Shown in pieces: positions 15,905 to 24,448 of a stretch of 64,000 nucleotides of DNA. Below the pieces are notes generated by a model that made no database searches, was not told where the DNA came from, and worked only from the letters and a program-made list of their open reading frames with translations. How positions within the stretch are numbered: the first letter of the stretch is position 1; each line of letters begins with the position of its first letter. The translations under genes were made by a program, and so were the position numbers. Source of the DNA: Rhodospirillum centenum SW (lineage in GTDB: Bacteria > Pseudomonadota > Alphaproteobacteria > Azospirillales > Azospirillaceae); the NCBI RefSeq assembly GCF_000016185.1, contig NC_011420.2:2438501-2502500 (forward strand), given 5' to 3'.

Positions 15905-16560
15905 GAGAGCATCCTTGCCATCTGAGCCGGACATTGATGGCATATAGCACGAATCATCATATTCATCAGCATGATAAGCATGTGCCATTAAGATAACTAT
16001 ATAGAGGGCAATGGAGATGCATTCTCTGGCGCTGGTGCAGGCCGTGTAAGTGGGCGGACACCGTTGACCCGGCCCAGGGCGACATTCTGCGGCGGGGCAA
16101 GCTGTTGCAGGCGACGGCGTTGAGCGGGCTAGGCCAACGACTGGTGGGCGGCCCGAACCGCCTATCTTGTGATCGACGACTGGCCCAACCGAAGAAGGGA
16201 GCGGCCTCGGTCGGCATCGCTCCCCCGCATGCCTTGGCTCCGGGCAAGACCGGCACCTGTCGGACCCCTGGTCCATTTGACTGTTGAGTGGCGCCCACCT
16301 CCGGACCTTCAATCTTCTATGGGCTACCCGTGGTTTCGACAGACTGCTCCGTACAGATCGGATGCGCGGCGCTCCATTCTTTTTGATGCAGCGCCACGCG
16401 ACTTGCGCCACCGGCCGCTTCGTCTGGAAACTCTTCAAGTTATTCGGATTGGGAGGTTGATCGGCCGTTTCCAACAGATCATTCCCAAAATCGGATTTGC
16501 AGGTTGACGGTCGCGTTTCGGCGTGTGGCCGTGGACGAGGCGTGAGGCCTGCTCAGTTGC
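15905..16560. other. Intergenic region of the accessory block
   Basis: About 650 bases without a supported gene. The part next to the nucleotidyltransferase gene (15935-16015) is AT-rich and probably holds its promoter. A frame on the minus strand is open from 16474, but its first 190 codons lack protein-like character. Positions 16040-16300 on the plus strand have an Ala/Gly-rich open stretch that could be a gene scar; it matches nothing recognised. Confidence 0.4.
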
Positions 16561-17859
16561 TCAGAGTCTACCGCGATACCCGTCCGCCAGAACGCGCAAG
16601 TTAGCGCCGGTCCCATCCAGATCGTCGAAAGCGAATGGATTGAGAAATTGGCGTCCCCAGAACATGCGCCGGTCAGCAATGGTCAGTTCGGCTTCCTCAC
16701 ACACGGTGTGCCAGTTGTTGCCGATGGTCGTTACCTGTGCTTCGACGATGTGGAGCGCCTCTGCCATGGACAGGTGGAAGATCGGGGCCGCGGCGAGGCA
16801 GGTCGCAATGCGGCTCGACCGGTCGCCGCTGGCGATCAGCATTGCCTGCCCCGCTTCCCGGCCCGTCCGGGCCTGGGGGCAGATGTCATAGGCCGGTGTC
16901 AGTGTGAGCATTGCGCCATCCCAGAAGGCGGCATGGTTCCGGGCGTGATCGTCGGTGTTGCCCACCAGGATGTTGAAGACGATCCGGCTGAAGAGTTCCC
17001 GCAGCGTCGCCTTCGGCTGATGGAAGCAGTGCCGGATGATTTCGGCCAGGAGTTCGTAGCTGGCGTAGCGCGCCTCCATCTCGTCCAACCCCTGGAGCGT
17101 GAGCGCGGACACCAGGGCCTTGCGGGTCCAGCCTCCGGCGCTGCGGACACGGTCGAAGCGCTCGACCAGCAGAACGTCCCGGTGTGCCGCCCGCACCATT
17201 CGGACCGGTGCGACATGCAGGCCGGCCAGCGCCGCAAGCCGCATGGCGATGAATTCCGCCTTCACCACGCTGTAGGTGTCGTTGCCGGCGGAGAACTTGG
17301 CGATCCACTTGCGGTCCGCCTGATCGATCAGCGCCTTTGGCCGAGCGCCGCCGATGGAGGAGCCGTGATAGAGGGCGCGGTCCAAATCCGGATTCAGCGG
17401 GAGACCCTGTTCGACGCGGTTCGCCGCCTCAAGGAGGTCCTCCATGGAGGCGTTCGCTGCCGAGCGTGGCACATACGCGGTGGGCGAGGCTTGGAAATCC
17501 AGCGCACCGATGCGATCGGACCCCGACTCCAGCAGGCAGGTCAGTTCACCAGGTTCGACGGCCTCGGCCGCAGCGCCCGTCAGCCCCATCAGGCGGTTGA
17601 TGATGACCCGTCGACCCCAGGCGTCGGGCGAGGCATCCCGGATGCAACTCGGCAGGCTCAGCGCTCCCAGAGGCTCCTGTTCCCCGCGCTCGAGCGGCAA
17701 TTCCGGCGTATAGATCGGAATGGCGTCCGGTCGGTCCAGATAGCTCCGGCCGTAGAGGAAATGGAGCCGGCCGGCGCGGTCGATCAAACGGCCGCAGACG
17801 ACCGGTTCCGTTTGTCCAGGCAGCCAGATCCAGACATAGGCGTCGCGCTCAGAACTCAT
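16561..17859 (-). CDS. hipA: HipA-family serine/threonine kinase toxin
   Basis: 432-residue HipA-like kinase, the toxin half of a type II toxin-antitoxin pair. In E. coli, HipA phosphorylates glutamyl-tRNA synthetase; the target here is unknown. Visible motifs are SSIGGARPKALI (P-loop-like segment near 190), WIAKFSAGNDTY with the kinase Lys, VLLVERFDR near 250, the catalytic loop NILVGNTDDHARNHAAF near 320, and the metal-binding LTPAYDICP. All key residues appear present. The ATG at 17859 is preferred; a GTG one codon earlier is also possible. It overlaps the end of hipB by 11 bases. Confidence 0.88.
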   Translation of the reverse strand: MSSERDAYVWIWLPGQTEPVVCGRLIDRAGRLHFLYGRSYLDRPDAIPIYTPELPLERGEQEPLGALSLPSCIRDASPDAWGRRVIINRLMGLTGAAAEAVEPGELTCLLESGSDRIGALDFQASPTAYVPRSAANASMEDLLEAANRVEQGLPLNPDLDRALYHGSSIGGARPKALIDQADRKWIAKFSAGNDTYSVVKAEFIAMRLAALAGLHVAPVRMVRAAHRDVLLVERFDRVRSAGGWTRKALVSALTLQGLDEMEARYASYELLAEIIRHCFHQPKATLRELFSRIVFNILVGNTDDHARNHAAFWDGAMLTLTPAYDICPQARTGREAGQAMLIASGDRSSRIATCLAAAPIFHLSMAEALHIVEAQVTTIGNNWHTVCEEAELTIADRRMFWGRQFLNPFAFDDLDGTGANLRVLADGYRGRL

Positions 17860-18205
17860 CACTCACCGGCCGAGGTTTCCGTATCCGTTTCGGGAGCAGG
17901 GCCAGCTTGTCCGCGATATGGCGACTGTGCACCGCCTGAACGCCGCCCTCCTCTGCGCCGAAGAGCGGAACTCCGGTGATGGCGCAGGCCTCGAGGGCGA
18001 GGCCCAGGGTGACGCCCGGGTCGCCCTTCTCGATCTTCTGGACGGTTGCTCTGGACACCCCGATCCGCTCGGCCAGGTCTGTTTCACTCCAGCGCCGCTC
18101 GCGGCGGGCCAAGCGCACCTGTGCGCCGAGCAGCCTCGCTGCGCCGGTCGTCGCCCTGGAATAAACGCGGCTATCGGTCACGGCATTGCCTATTATTACA
18201 GTCAT
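17849..18205 (-). CDS. hipB: HipB-like XRE-family antitoxin
   Basis: 118 residues with a Cro/C1-type helix-turn-helix at about 26-80 (LGAQVRLARRERRWSETDLA, RIGVSRATVQKIEKGDPGVTLG in pieces). It is encoded just upstream of hipA with an 11-base overlap, the normal antitoxin-first order. Antitoxins of this kind repress their own promoter. The AT-rich stretch at about 18190-18240, with TATTACAGTCATAAAGCTGAA near the start, probably contains that operator, though no clean palindrome was identified. Confidence 0.88.
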   Translation of the reverse strand: MTVIIGNAVTDSRVYSRATTGAARLLGAQVRLARRERRWSETDLAERIGVSRATVQKIEKGDPGVTLGLALEACAITGVPLFGAEEGGVQAVHSRHIADKLALLPKRIRKPRPVSDEF

Positions 18206-18438
18206 AAAGCTGAATAAGGACCAGAATATTAGTCAAATGGACGCTTGCTGCCAAGGCTCTTTCTGGTTCGCTCGCAGGGAGTCCGATCCACCGCCCCTTG
18301 CTCCGCCAGTGGAGCGGATGCTCTGGGGGAGGTCTGCACCCGCCCCAGCGCGCCGGACGTGACAGTCCGTGGCGAGGAGTGGCCCGTGGCGGGCCGAGCT
18401 CAGAGGGCATCGCGGAGGAGCCCTGGTATTCAGACCGA

Positions 18439-19950
18439 TGACAAACCCCGTCGTTTTCGGCGGGGTTTTCATTTTTGGGGATTGCGGCTGTCGAAACTGG
18501 TTGGGTGGATCGGGCAGACAGGGAGGTTTCTGTCTCAGGCTGGCCGGAGGGCTGCCTTCGGGGCGATTGCGAGGGCGATTTTCTTGATGTTCTGGGCGGC
18601 GGCGGCGAGCAGGCACTGCCAGGTGACGCCGAGGAGGCCGCGGAAGCGTGCGTAGCGGTGCCCGAAGAGCTGTTTGGCGTCGGCAAAGGAGCGTTCGACC
18701 GTCTCTTTTCGTCGCTTGTAGATGGCCTTGCCCCAGGGGGTCTTGCGGTGGGCGTCGGTGCGCTCGCGGATGTCGGCCCAGAGGTGGCGGGTGATGGTGC
18801 GGACGGCCTTGGGGTTGCGGGTGCACGACGCGAGCAGCGGGCAGGCGAAGCAGAGGGCCGGATCGCTCCTGTAGTGGCGGTAGCCGTTGCGGTCGGTGGT
18901 GGCGTAGGCGAGGGCCTGTCCGCCGGGGCATGACCAGGTGTCGGTCCCGGGCTCGTAGGTGAAGGCGCTCTTGGGCATCATCCCCGGGGCCGGGGGTGTC
19001 GGTCGGTTGTAGCCGGTGACGCCGAGGATGGCGCGGTCCTCCAGCCCCTTTGCGATCCCGGCCGTGGCATAGCCGGCGTCCAGCCCGACGGCCTTGACGT
19101 CGAGCGCGAAGCGGGCGCGCTGGCGGTCGAGCCGGCCGAGATAGACGATGCTGTCGTGCACGTTGGCGGGGGTGGCGAAGCTGTCGGTGATGATGCCATG
19201 GCGCCCATCCACGGTGCGGTGATCAAGGTAGAAGAAGCCGGTGGGCTTGCCATCGCGCACCATGTAGCCGCTCTCCGGATCGGTGCGGCTGATCTTGGTC
19301 TCCTTCTCGGGCGGCTGCCGGTCCTTGGGCTTGAGGGGCTTCTTGCCGTGGGTGGCGCGGTCCGCCTCCACCGCCCGGTCCAGATCGTCCCAGTAATCCG
19401 CCCGCGACTTGGCGACCACCGCCTTGTCGTAGCGGTTCTTGTTGGCGTTGGCCTTGAGGTGGGTGCTGTCGGTGTAGAGCACGGTGCCGTCCACCAGCCC
19501 GTGGCCGATCGCCTGCTCCACCACATGGTCGAAGATGTCCTGCGCCACGGAGGTGTCCCGGTAACGCCGGCGCCGGTTCTGGCTCAGCGTCGAGGCGTCG
19601 AACACCGGATCGGTCAGGCGCAGACCCAGAAACCAGCGATACGCCACGTTCACCTGGATCTCGCGCACCAGCTGGCGTTCGGAGCGGATGCCGAACAGGT
19701 AGCCGATGAACAGCGCCTTGAACATGACAACCGGATCAAGGGCCGGACGGCCGTTGTCCGGACAGTAAAGCCCGGACACGCGATCATGGATGAAGGAGAA
19801 GTCGATCACCGCGTCGATCTTGCGAAGCAGGTGATCGGGCGGAACCAGACCGTCGAGCGTCACCATCTCGATTTCAGTCTGCTGCGCCGTCGGTTTCCTC
19901 AGCATGACCAATCGAATCACAAAGGCCCGGCTCACGCCAGGCCTTTGTCA
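18439..19950 (-). mobile_element. IS1182-family insertion sequence
   Basis: About 1.5 kb element with a single transposase gene. Both outer ends begin TGACAAA (18439 on plus, 19950 read on minus), and each end is followed by a short hairpin of similar shape: AACCCCG...CGGGGTT at 18444-18468 and AAAGGCC...GGCCTTT at 19921-19946. The left hairpin followed by TCATTTTT could also act as a terminator against transcription into the element. No clear target duplication was found, so the ends are estimates. It lies in the 3' end of the photolyase-like gene. Confidence 0.7.
18535..19905 (-). CDS. IS1182-family transposase
   Basis: 456-residue DDE transposase. It starts MLRKPTAQQTEIEMVTLDGL and continues with VPPDHLLRKID, YCPDNGRPALDPVVMFK, SERQLVREIQVNVAYRWFLG and VLYTDSTHLKANANK (first catalytic Asp). 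Then come DAGYATAGIAKG and the C-terminal RRKETVERSFADAKQLFGHR with the catalytic Glu. It also contains a Cys-rich strip (CFACPLLASC), typical of the family. It looks intact. The ATG at 19905 is preferred; the frame is open further upstream into the flanking gene. Confidence 0.9.
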   Translation of the reverse strand: MLRKPTAQQTEIEMVTLDGLVPPDHLLRKIDAVIDFSFIHDRVSGLYCPDNGRPALDPVVMFKALFIGYLFGIRSERQLVREIQVNVAYRWFLGLRLTDPVFDASTLSQNRRRRYRDTSVAQDIFDHVVEQAIGHGLVDGTVLYTDSTHLKANANKNRYDKAVVAKSRADYWDDLDRAVEADRATHGKKPLKPKDRQPPEKETKISRTDPESGYMVRDGKPTGFFYLDHRTVDGRHGIITDSFATPANVHDSIVYLGRLDRQRARFALDVKAVGLDAGYATAGIAKGLEDRAILGVTGYNRPTPPAPGMMPKSAFTYEPGTDTWSCPGGQALAYATTDRNGYRHYRSDPALCFACPLLASCTRNPKAVRTITRHLWADIRERTDAHRKTPWGKAIYKRRKETVERSFADAKQLFGHRYARFRGLLGVTWQCLLAAAAQNIKKIALAIAPKAALRPA

Positions 19951-21145
19951 GCAGTCTGGGTATTTTCTCCTTGAACGCGAAGTAGCCGCGCGTCGCATGG
20001 GGCCAGCTGGCGCGGTCGTAGGGCCGGGGCAGGCGCACGAGCTGGATGCCGGCGTCGCCCAAGGCCGTCTCCAGGGCAGCCAGCCTGTCCGCCGTCGGTC
20101 CCACGGGCGCGTAGGGCGCCACCACTTGGGCCAGACCGGCGGCGCGCGCCCAGTCGATCATCCTGGCACACCAGTCCGTGCCTGTCAGGCGGTCGGGCGT
20201 CAGGCCGAACGCTTTCCCGGCGCGCTGTGCCGCATCCGCAAGGGCACCCGAGACCCAGGTCTGCACCCGCTCCGAGACGCCATGGGGGCTGTGCACGGGG
20301 GCCGTGTCCAGCACCGCGACCGCGGCGAGCGGCGGCACGCCCGCCAGGCTTTCCGGCGCCAAGTCGTCCTCGTGCAGCAGCAGGCCCGTCCGGACCGTGG
20401 GGTCTGCCACGGGCAATGCCGGCAGCGTACCCGGCGGCGGGATGGGCGTCCCGGTCAGCGGGGCGGCGGAGGTCGCGAGGCCGACCGGATCGAAGCGGCC
20501 TTCCGTGTATGTGCGGATGTTGTCCCGCCGGGCGAGATAGGTTTTGCCCACCGTCTGCAAGCCGCCGACCCAGCGCCAGGACAGGGTGTTGCTGGCCGGG
20601 TCTCCGTCCAGGAGATGGCGCAGGAAGAACTCGGCCCCGAGTTCCCAGGGCAGCCTCAGGGTAAAGATCCAGATGCTGGCGAACCACATCCGGGCGTGAT
20701 TGTGCAGATACCCCGTCTCCCGCAGTTCCGCCGCCCAGGCATCGAAGCCGTCGATGCCGGTGCGACCGGCGACCGCGTCCGTGTAGCAGTCGTGCAGGCC
20801 GGGATCCCGGTCCAGCCGGCGGCGGGCCTCGGCGACGCCGGCGAGCCAGTCCCTCCAGACCTGCGGACGCAACTCCAGCCAGCCCTTCCAGTAGGTTCGC
20901 CAGAACTGCTCCTGGATGAACTTCTCGGCCGCTCCAAAGCTGTGGACATCCAGCACATGGCGGATGACCTCGGCCTCCGTCACCAGCCGGTGGCGCACAT
21001 AGGGGCCAAGCCCGGAGACGTTGCCGCGATCCGCCGGTCCGCGGTCATGGTTGCGCTCGGCGGCATAGCGCTGCCCGGCGCGGGGCAGGAAGGCGTGGAG
21101 CCGGGCTAGCCCGGCATCGCGGCGAGGAGGGAATGGCTGCGTCAT
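19874..21145 (-). CDS. Photolyase/cryptochrome-like protein, FAD domain first, 3' end altered by IS
   Basis: 423 residues as read. Residues about 8-230 are the helical FAD-binding domain of photolyases and cryptochromes (GLARLHAFLPRAGQRYAAER, LGPYVRHRLVTEAEV, FIQEQFWRTYWKGW, GYLHNHARMWFASIWIFTL, DGDPASNTLSWRWVGG, TKTYLARRDNI-like). Residues about 260-395 look like the alpha/beta photolyase domain that is normally N-terminal: LLLHEDDLAPESL, AVAVLDTAPV, and a tail with PHATRGYFAFKEKIP. Domain order therefore seems swapped. From 19950 the frame enters the IS1182 element and adds about 24 foreign residues before the stop, so the native C-terminus is missing. The start is taken at ATG 21145; the frame is open to 21400. 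Confidence 0.7.
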   Translation of the reverse strand: MTQPFPPRRDAGLARLHAFLPRAGQRYAAERNHDRGPADRGNVSGLGPYVRHRLVTEAEVIRHVLDVHSFGAAEKFIQEQFWRTYWKGWLELRPQVWRDWLAGVAEARRRLDRDPGLHDCYTDAVAGRTGIDGFDAWAAELRETGYLHNHARMWFASIWIFTLRLPWELGAEFFLRHLLDGDPASNTLSWRWVGGLQTVGKTYLARRDNIRTYTEGRFDPVGLATSAAPLTGTPIPPPGTLPALPVADPTVRTGLLLHEDDLAPESLAGVPPLAAVAVLDTAPVHSPHGVSERVQTWVSGALADAAQRAGKAFGLTPDRLTGTDWCARMIDWARAAGLAQVVAPYAPVGPTADRLAALETALGDAGIQLVRLPRPYDRASWPHATRGYFAFKEKIPRLLTKAWREPGLCDSIGHAEETDGAAD

Positions 21146-21423
21146 GCGCAAGATATCGGTCGCGTCAAGGATCCTGCCAGTGGACCCCAGGGCAGCCGCA
21201 TCCGCGCTCGCCATGCCTGCCTTGCGCAGGTCCTCGCCTATCATCTCGACGACGCAGTACCGGCCGTCCCCGCCCGCCGGCCCGATCCGGAGTGTCAGCT
21301 GCCGAGGGCGTGCCAGCGCCTTTTCCATCACGTTTTGGTAGGCAATGCTGGCATTCGTTAAAGCGGGTGGTGGCCTCTCAACCGGTGCGTTCTGACACAT
21401 GTTCGCGAGGTGTTTGGTTCTCG

Positions 21424-21484
21424 AACATGTCAGCCGGTCATGTTAAAGAAATAGCGTTTTTCGAACACGTCCGGCCGACATGTT
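21424..21484 (+). promoter_or_regulatory. Two tandem palindromic operators of the fic gene
   Basis: Inverted repeats AACATGTC-N5-GTCATGTT (21424-21444) and AACACGTC-N5-GACATGTT (21464-21484) lie 40 bases apart. The second covers the fic start codon at 21480, so a bound repressor would block both promoter and ribosome access. The Fic protein has a C-terminal helix-turn-helix and is a natural candidate for the binder, by inference. Homologous sites lie at 14546-14606. Confidence 0.72.
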
Positions 21485-22574
21485 AAATCCGTCCTACATC
21501 ATCCCCCCGCTGCCGCCCCCGGCGGAGCTGGAAACCAAGCCCGTCCTCCGCGCCGCGGCGGAGGCTCACCGCTATCTGGCGGAGGTCAAGGGTCTCGCCG
21601 CCGCCATTCCCAACCAGGGCATCCTGATCGACACGCTCTCGCTCCAGGAGGCGAAGGCCAGCTCGGAGATCGAGAACATCGTCACCACCCAGGACGAGTT
21701 GTTCCAGGCCGATCTGCTGCCCGAGGCGATGCGCTCACCGGCAGCGAAGGAGGTGGCGCTCTATCGCGATGCGCTGAAGCTGGGCTTCGAATCCATGCGC
21801 GCATCCGGTGGGCTGATCACGAACAACACCCTCATTGCCATGTTCCAGACCCTGAAGCGCACGACGGGGGAGTTCCGCACAACGCCGGGAACCGCGCTAC
21901 GGAACGACCGGACGGGCGACATCGTCTTCGTCCCGCCCCAGGACGGGCGGGAGATCATCGCCCACATGACCGCGCTGGAACGCTTCATCAATGATGACGC
22001 GCTGTCGGATCTGGACCCACTGGTCAAGATGGCGGTGATCCACCATCAGTTCGAAAGCATCCACCCGTTCCCCGACGGCAACGGCCGCCTGGGTCGAATC
22101 CTGAATGTGCTGTACCTGACCAGGGTTGGGCTGCTGGACATCCCGGTCCTGTATCTCAGCCGCGCCATCACCGGCAGCAAGGGCGAGTATTACCGACGGC
22201 TCCAGGCCGTGCGTGACGAGGGCGCCTGGGAGGAATGGGTGCTCTACATGCTGCGCGCCGTCGCCTCAACCTCGCGCACGACCTTGGAGCTGATCGAGGG
22301 GGTGCGGGCGCAGATGGCGGACTACAAGCATCGGATCCGCCGCGACCTGCCCAAACTCTACTCCCAGGACCTCCTGAACAACCTGTTCCGCCACCCCTAC
22401 ACCCGGATCGACTTCGTGCAGACCGAGCTGGGCGTGACCCGTCAGACCGCCGCCCGCTACCTGGACCAGCTGGCTGAGGCCGGCTTCGTGCAGAAGCATC
22501 AGGCGGGGCGGAACAACTACTATATCAACACGTGCTTGGTGGACCTCTTTATGCGGGTGTCCGACGGCGAATAG
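21480..22574 (+). CDS. fic: Fic-family AMP transferase with C-terminal winged helix
   Basis: 364 residues, intact. An N-terminal helix region carries the class II inhibitory motif SSEIEN (about residues 61-66), whose Glu blocks ATP binding. The core Fic motif HPFPDGNGRLGR is at about 196-207, preceded by FVPPQDGREI, the flap region. Residues about 280-364 form a winged helix (LNNLFRHPYTRIDFVQTELG, VTRQTAARYLDQLAEAGF). Such proteins transfer AMP to Ser/Thr/Tyr of a partner; the target is unknown. The start codon sits within an operator palindrome, which suggests self-control. Confidence 0.92.
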   Translation: MLNPSYIIPPLPPPAELETKPVLRAAAEAHRYLAEVKGLAAAIPNQGILIDTLSLQEAKASSEIENIVTTQDELFQADLLPEAMRSPAAKEVALYRDALKLGFESMRASGGLITNNTLIAMFQTLKRTTGEFRTTPGTALRNDRTGDIVFVPPQDGREIIAHMTALERFINDDALSDLDPLVKMAVIHHQFESIHPFPDGNGRLGRILNVLYLTRVGLLDIPVLYLSRAITGSKGEYYRRLQAVRDEGAWEEWVLYMLRAVASTSRTTLELIEGVRAQMADYKHRIRRDLPKLYSQDLLNNLFRHPYTRIDFVQTELGVTRQTAARYLDQLAEAGFVQKHQAGRNNYYINTCLVDLFMRVSDGE

Positions 22575-22766
22575 GATTCGCAAGGACGCACAAGGGCGTG
22601 CATGGACGTGACCACGTCGGCGCAGGCCGGCCTACCCGAAGGGCCACTTCGGATCGACCGATCTGCCAGGGCAGCATGTCACCTTCCGTGTCCCGCTCCC
22701 ATCCCGACGTCGAGCGGCATGCAGGCTCAAAGCCGGCCTGCCGCCGTGGTGGATCATGCCGGCGCC

Positions 22767-23183
22767 TCACCCCGTCTCCCGGGGCCGCCCTCCCGTCTTG
22801 ACGGGCATGCGCTTCCCATAGCGGAGCAGAGCCGCGATCTCCTGCTCACTCGGCGCTTTGACCGTGATGTCGAGTTTATAATCATCCGGCCATAGGCCGA
22901 GGATGGTGGATCCCGGCCCCAGGGCGAAGGAAAAGCCGCCGCTCCGTCGCAGGGTCTCGAAGTCGTTGCGGATCCTCTGGGTCGACTGCAACCACTTGAC
23001 GACCCCGTCGCCCAGCATGCGGTCGGCGAACGGATCCGAGGTCGATGCCTGTGGCACGCGATCCCTGACCATCTCCTCGCAGGCCCGGACGATGCTTGCG
23101 CAGCGGTATTTGGTCCAGATCTTGTGGATGGTGCTGGCCTCCAGGGTCCCGTGATCCGTCGTCTCGCGCACCAGCCAGATCAT
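22767..23183 (-). CDS. Hypothetical protein, second gene of a small pair
   Basis: 138 residues starting MIWLVRETTDHGTL at the ATG 23183, which overlaps the stop of the upstream gene as ATGA. The protein is soluble and mixed, with DRMLGDGVVKWLQSTQRIRN, FALGPGSTILGLWPDDYKL and a basic C-terminus. No family is recognised. The frame is open further upstream to 23603, but that stretch is in part the shadow of the gene at 23180. The coupling implies it works with that gene. Confidence 0.5.
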   Translation of the reverse strand: MIWLVRETTDHGTLEASTIHKIWTKYRCASIVRACEEMVRDRVPQASTSDPFADRMLGDGVVKWLQSTQRIRNDFETLRRSGGFSFALGPGSTILGLWPDDYKLDITVKAPSEQEIAALLRYGKRMPVKTGGRPRETG

Positions 23184-23416
23184 CCGATTGGTCGTAGGTG
23201 TTCCTTCAGGAAGTCGGCGTCCTGGTGCTTCGCCAGCCGGTAGGCCGCCCGGAACATGGCCGCTGCCACTGCGATCTTGCCGGACACCGCTTTGCCTCGT
23301 GCGACCACCTCGGCCAGGGAGGGGCCTTCGATGGCCAGCGTCCCGAGATCCTCCTCCTCGATCTTCTTCGAGAGCTGCTGGAGGATGGTGTCGAGCTTCC
23401 GGGCGTCCGCCGCCAT
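23180..23416 (-). CDS. Hypothetical small helical protein, first gene of a pair
   Basis: 78 residues beginning MAADARKLDTILQQLSKKIE. It is a good helical protein: EGPSLAEVVARGKAVSGKIA, then AMFRAAYRLAKHQDADFLKE. The ATG at 23416 has GGGAGG close upstream; the frame is open to 23476. The stop overlaps the next gene start by 4 bases. No family is recognised. The two genes sit directly beside the broken ISL3 transposase, so the head of their operon may be lost. Confidence 0.5.
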   Translation of the reverse strand: MAADARKLDTILQQLSKKIEEEDLGTLAIEGPSLAEVVARGKAVSGKIAVAAAMFRAAYRLAKHQDADFLKEHLRPIG

Positions 23417-23600
23417 AGGCCTCCCGGCGTCGGCGCCGCAGGACCAGCTCCCAATCGGTGAGGCCACGGGCGACATAGCTATAGGCGGCCTTCAGATCAG
23501 CTTGCCCTTGCCCCGGCCAAAGCTGGCAGGCGTCGAGATGGAGCAGCGCCTCCTTGCGGTCCACGATGCTGTGTACGGAAAGAAAGAAGGGGCGCCGCTT
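23417..23600 (-). other. Possible C-terminal scrap of a truncated upstream gene
   Basis: On the minus strand, one frame reads HLDACQLWPGQGQADLKAAY and SYVARGLTDWELVLRRRRRE, which looks protein-like, before running into the gene at 23416. It starts at the edge of the ISL3 fragment. It may be the end of a gene cut by that insertion. Low certainty. Confidence 0.3.
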
Positions 23601-23608
23601 CATAACGG

Positions 23609-24445
23609 GTGGTCAGCGCCGACGACTTCCACGACGGCGTCACCTACACCACCCTGACCGACCCGGTGTCCGGCACCTTCCTGGACCTGGTGCCGGGCCA
23701 TCCCCAGGACGTGCTGGCGGCGACGCTGCGGGCCCGGCCGGGATGGGAGGGGATCGAGGTCTTCGTGATGGACGGCTGCAAGGCGACCCGCGCCGCCGTC
23801 CGGGCGTTCAATCCCAGGATCGTCGTCGCCGCCGACCGCTTCCATATGGAGCAGCTGGTGATGGAGGCCCTCCAGGGGCTGCGCCGGCTGCTGGCCGGCG
23901 ATATCGCCCTGGCCTTTCGCAGGGACAAGGACGAAGACGGCATCGCTGCCAACCTGCACCACCGCCTGAAGCGGCACTGGTGGGACCTGGACGAGGCCGA
24001 GCGCGAGCACCTGGGGCAGGTCTTCGACCGGTTTCCCCTGCTGGGCGAGGCCTAACGGTTCAAGGAACTGTTCAATGCCTTCTACCAGCTGGAGGACCGG
24101 GCGGAGGCCAGCCGCGCGCTCGACCACTGGCTGGCCAGCATGCCGCGGGCGCTGCGGCCGCATTTCCAGAGCGTGCGCCAGACGGTCGGACGCGATTGGC
24201 GGCCGGAGCTGCTGAACTACTTCAGCTTCCGCCACACCAACGGCTTCACGGAGTCGGTCAACCGCCGGCTGCGCGACCGCCTGCGGGCCGGCCGGGGCAC
24301 GACCAGCCCCGCCGACCTGCGCCTCTGGGCCATGGCCCGCTTCGGCGGCTACGGCCCGGCGGAGTTCGAGCGCCGGCTCGACACCTTCGCCTGGCACGAC
24401 CACACCCCCACCCACCTGCTGTCCCCCTTCCACCAGGAGATCTGA
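23609..24445 (+). pseudogene. ISL3-family transposase, truncated and with an in-frame stop
   Basis: Only the catalytic part of an ISL3 transposase remains: VSADDFHDGVTYTTLTD and VFVMDGCKATRAAVRAFNP, then ADRFHMEQLVMEAL. After the stop TAA at 24053-24055 the same frame continues RFKELFNAFYQLEDR and ends with FRHTNGFTESVNRRLRDRLR (catalytic Glu segment). The N-terminal zinc-ribbon and helix-turn-helix part is missing. The stop probably arose from TAC (Tyr) to TAA. The gene is non-functional. Confidence 0.82.
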
Positions 24446-24448
24446 GCC

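Noticed and set aside
18439-18475. Ordinary terminator of a plus-strand gene
   Set aside because: No plus-strand gene lies upstream. The hairpin matches the other end of the IS1182 element in shape and in its TGACAAA edge, so it is treated as part of the IS end.
22767-23603. One 278-residue gene
   Set aside because: Its middle part is the shadow of a better frame at 23180-23416, and the ATGA overlap at 23180-23183 fits two coupled genes.
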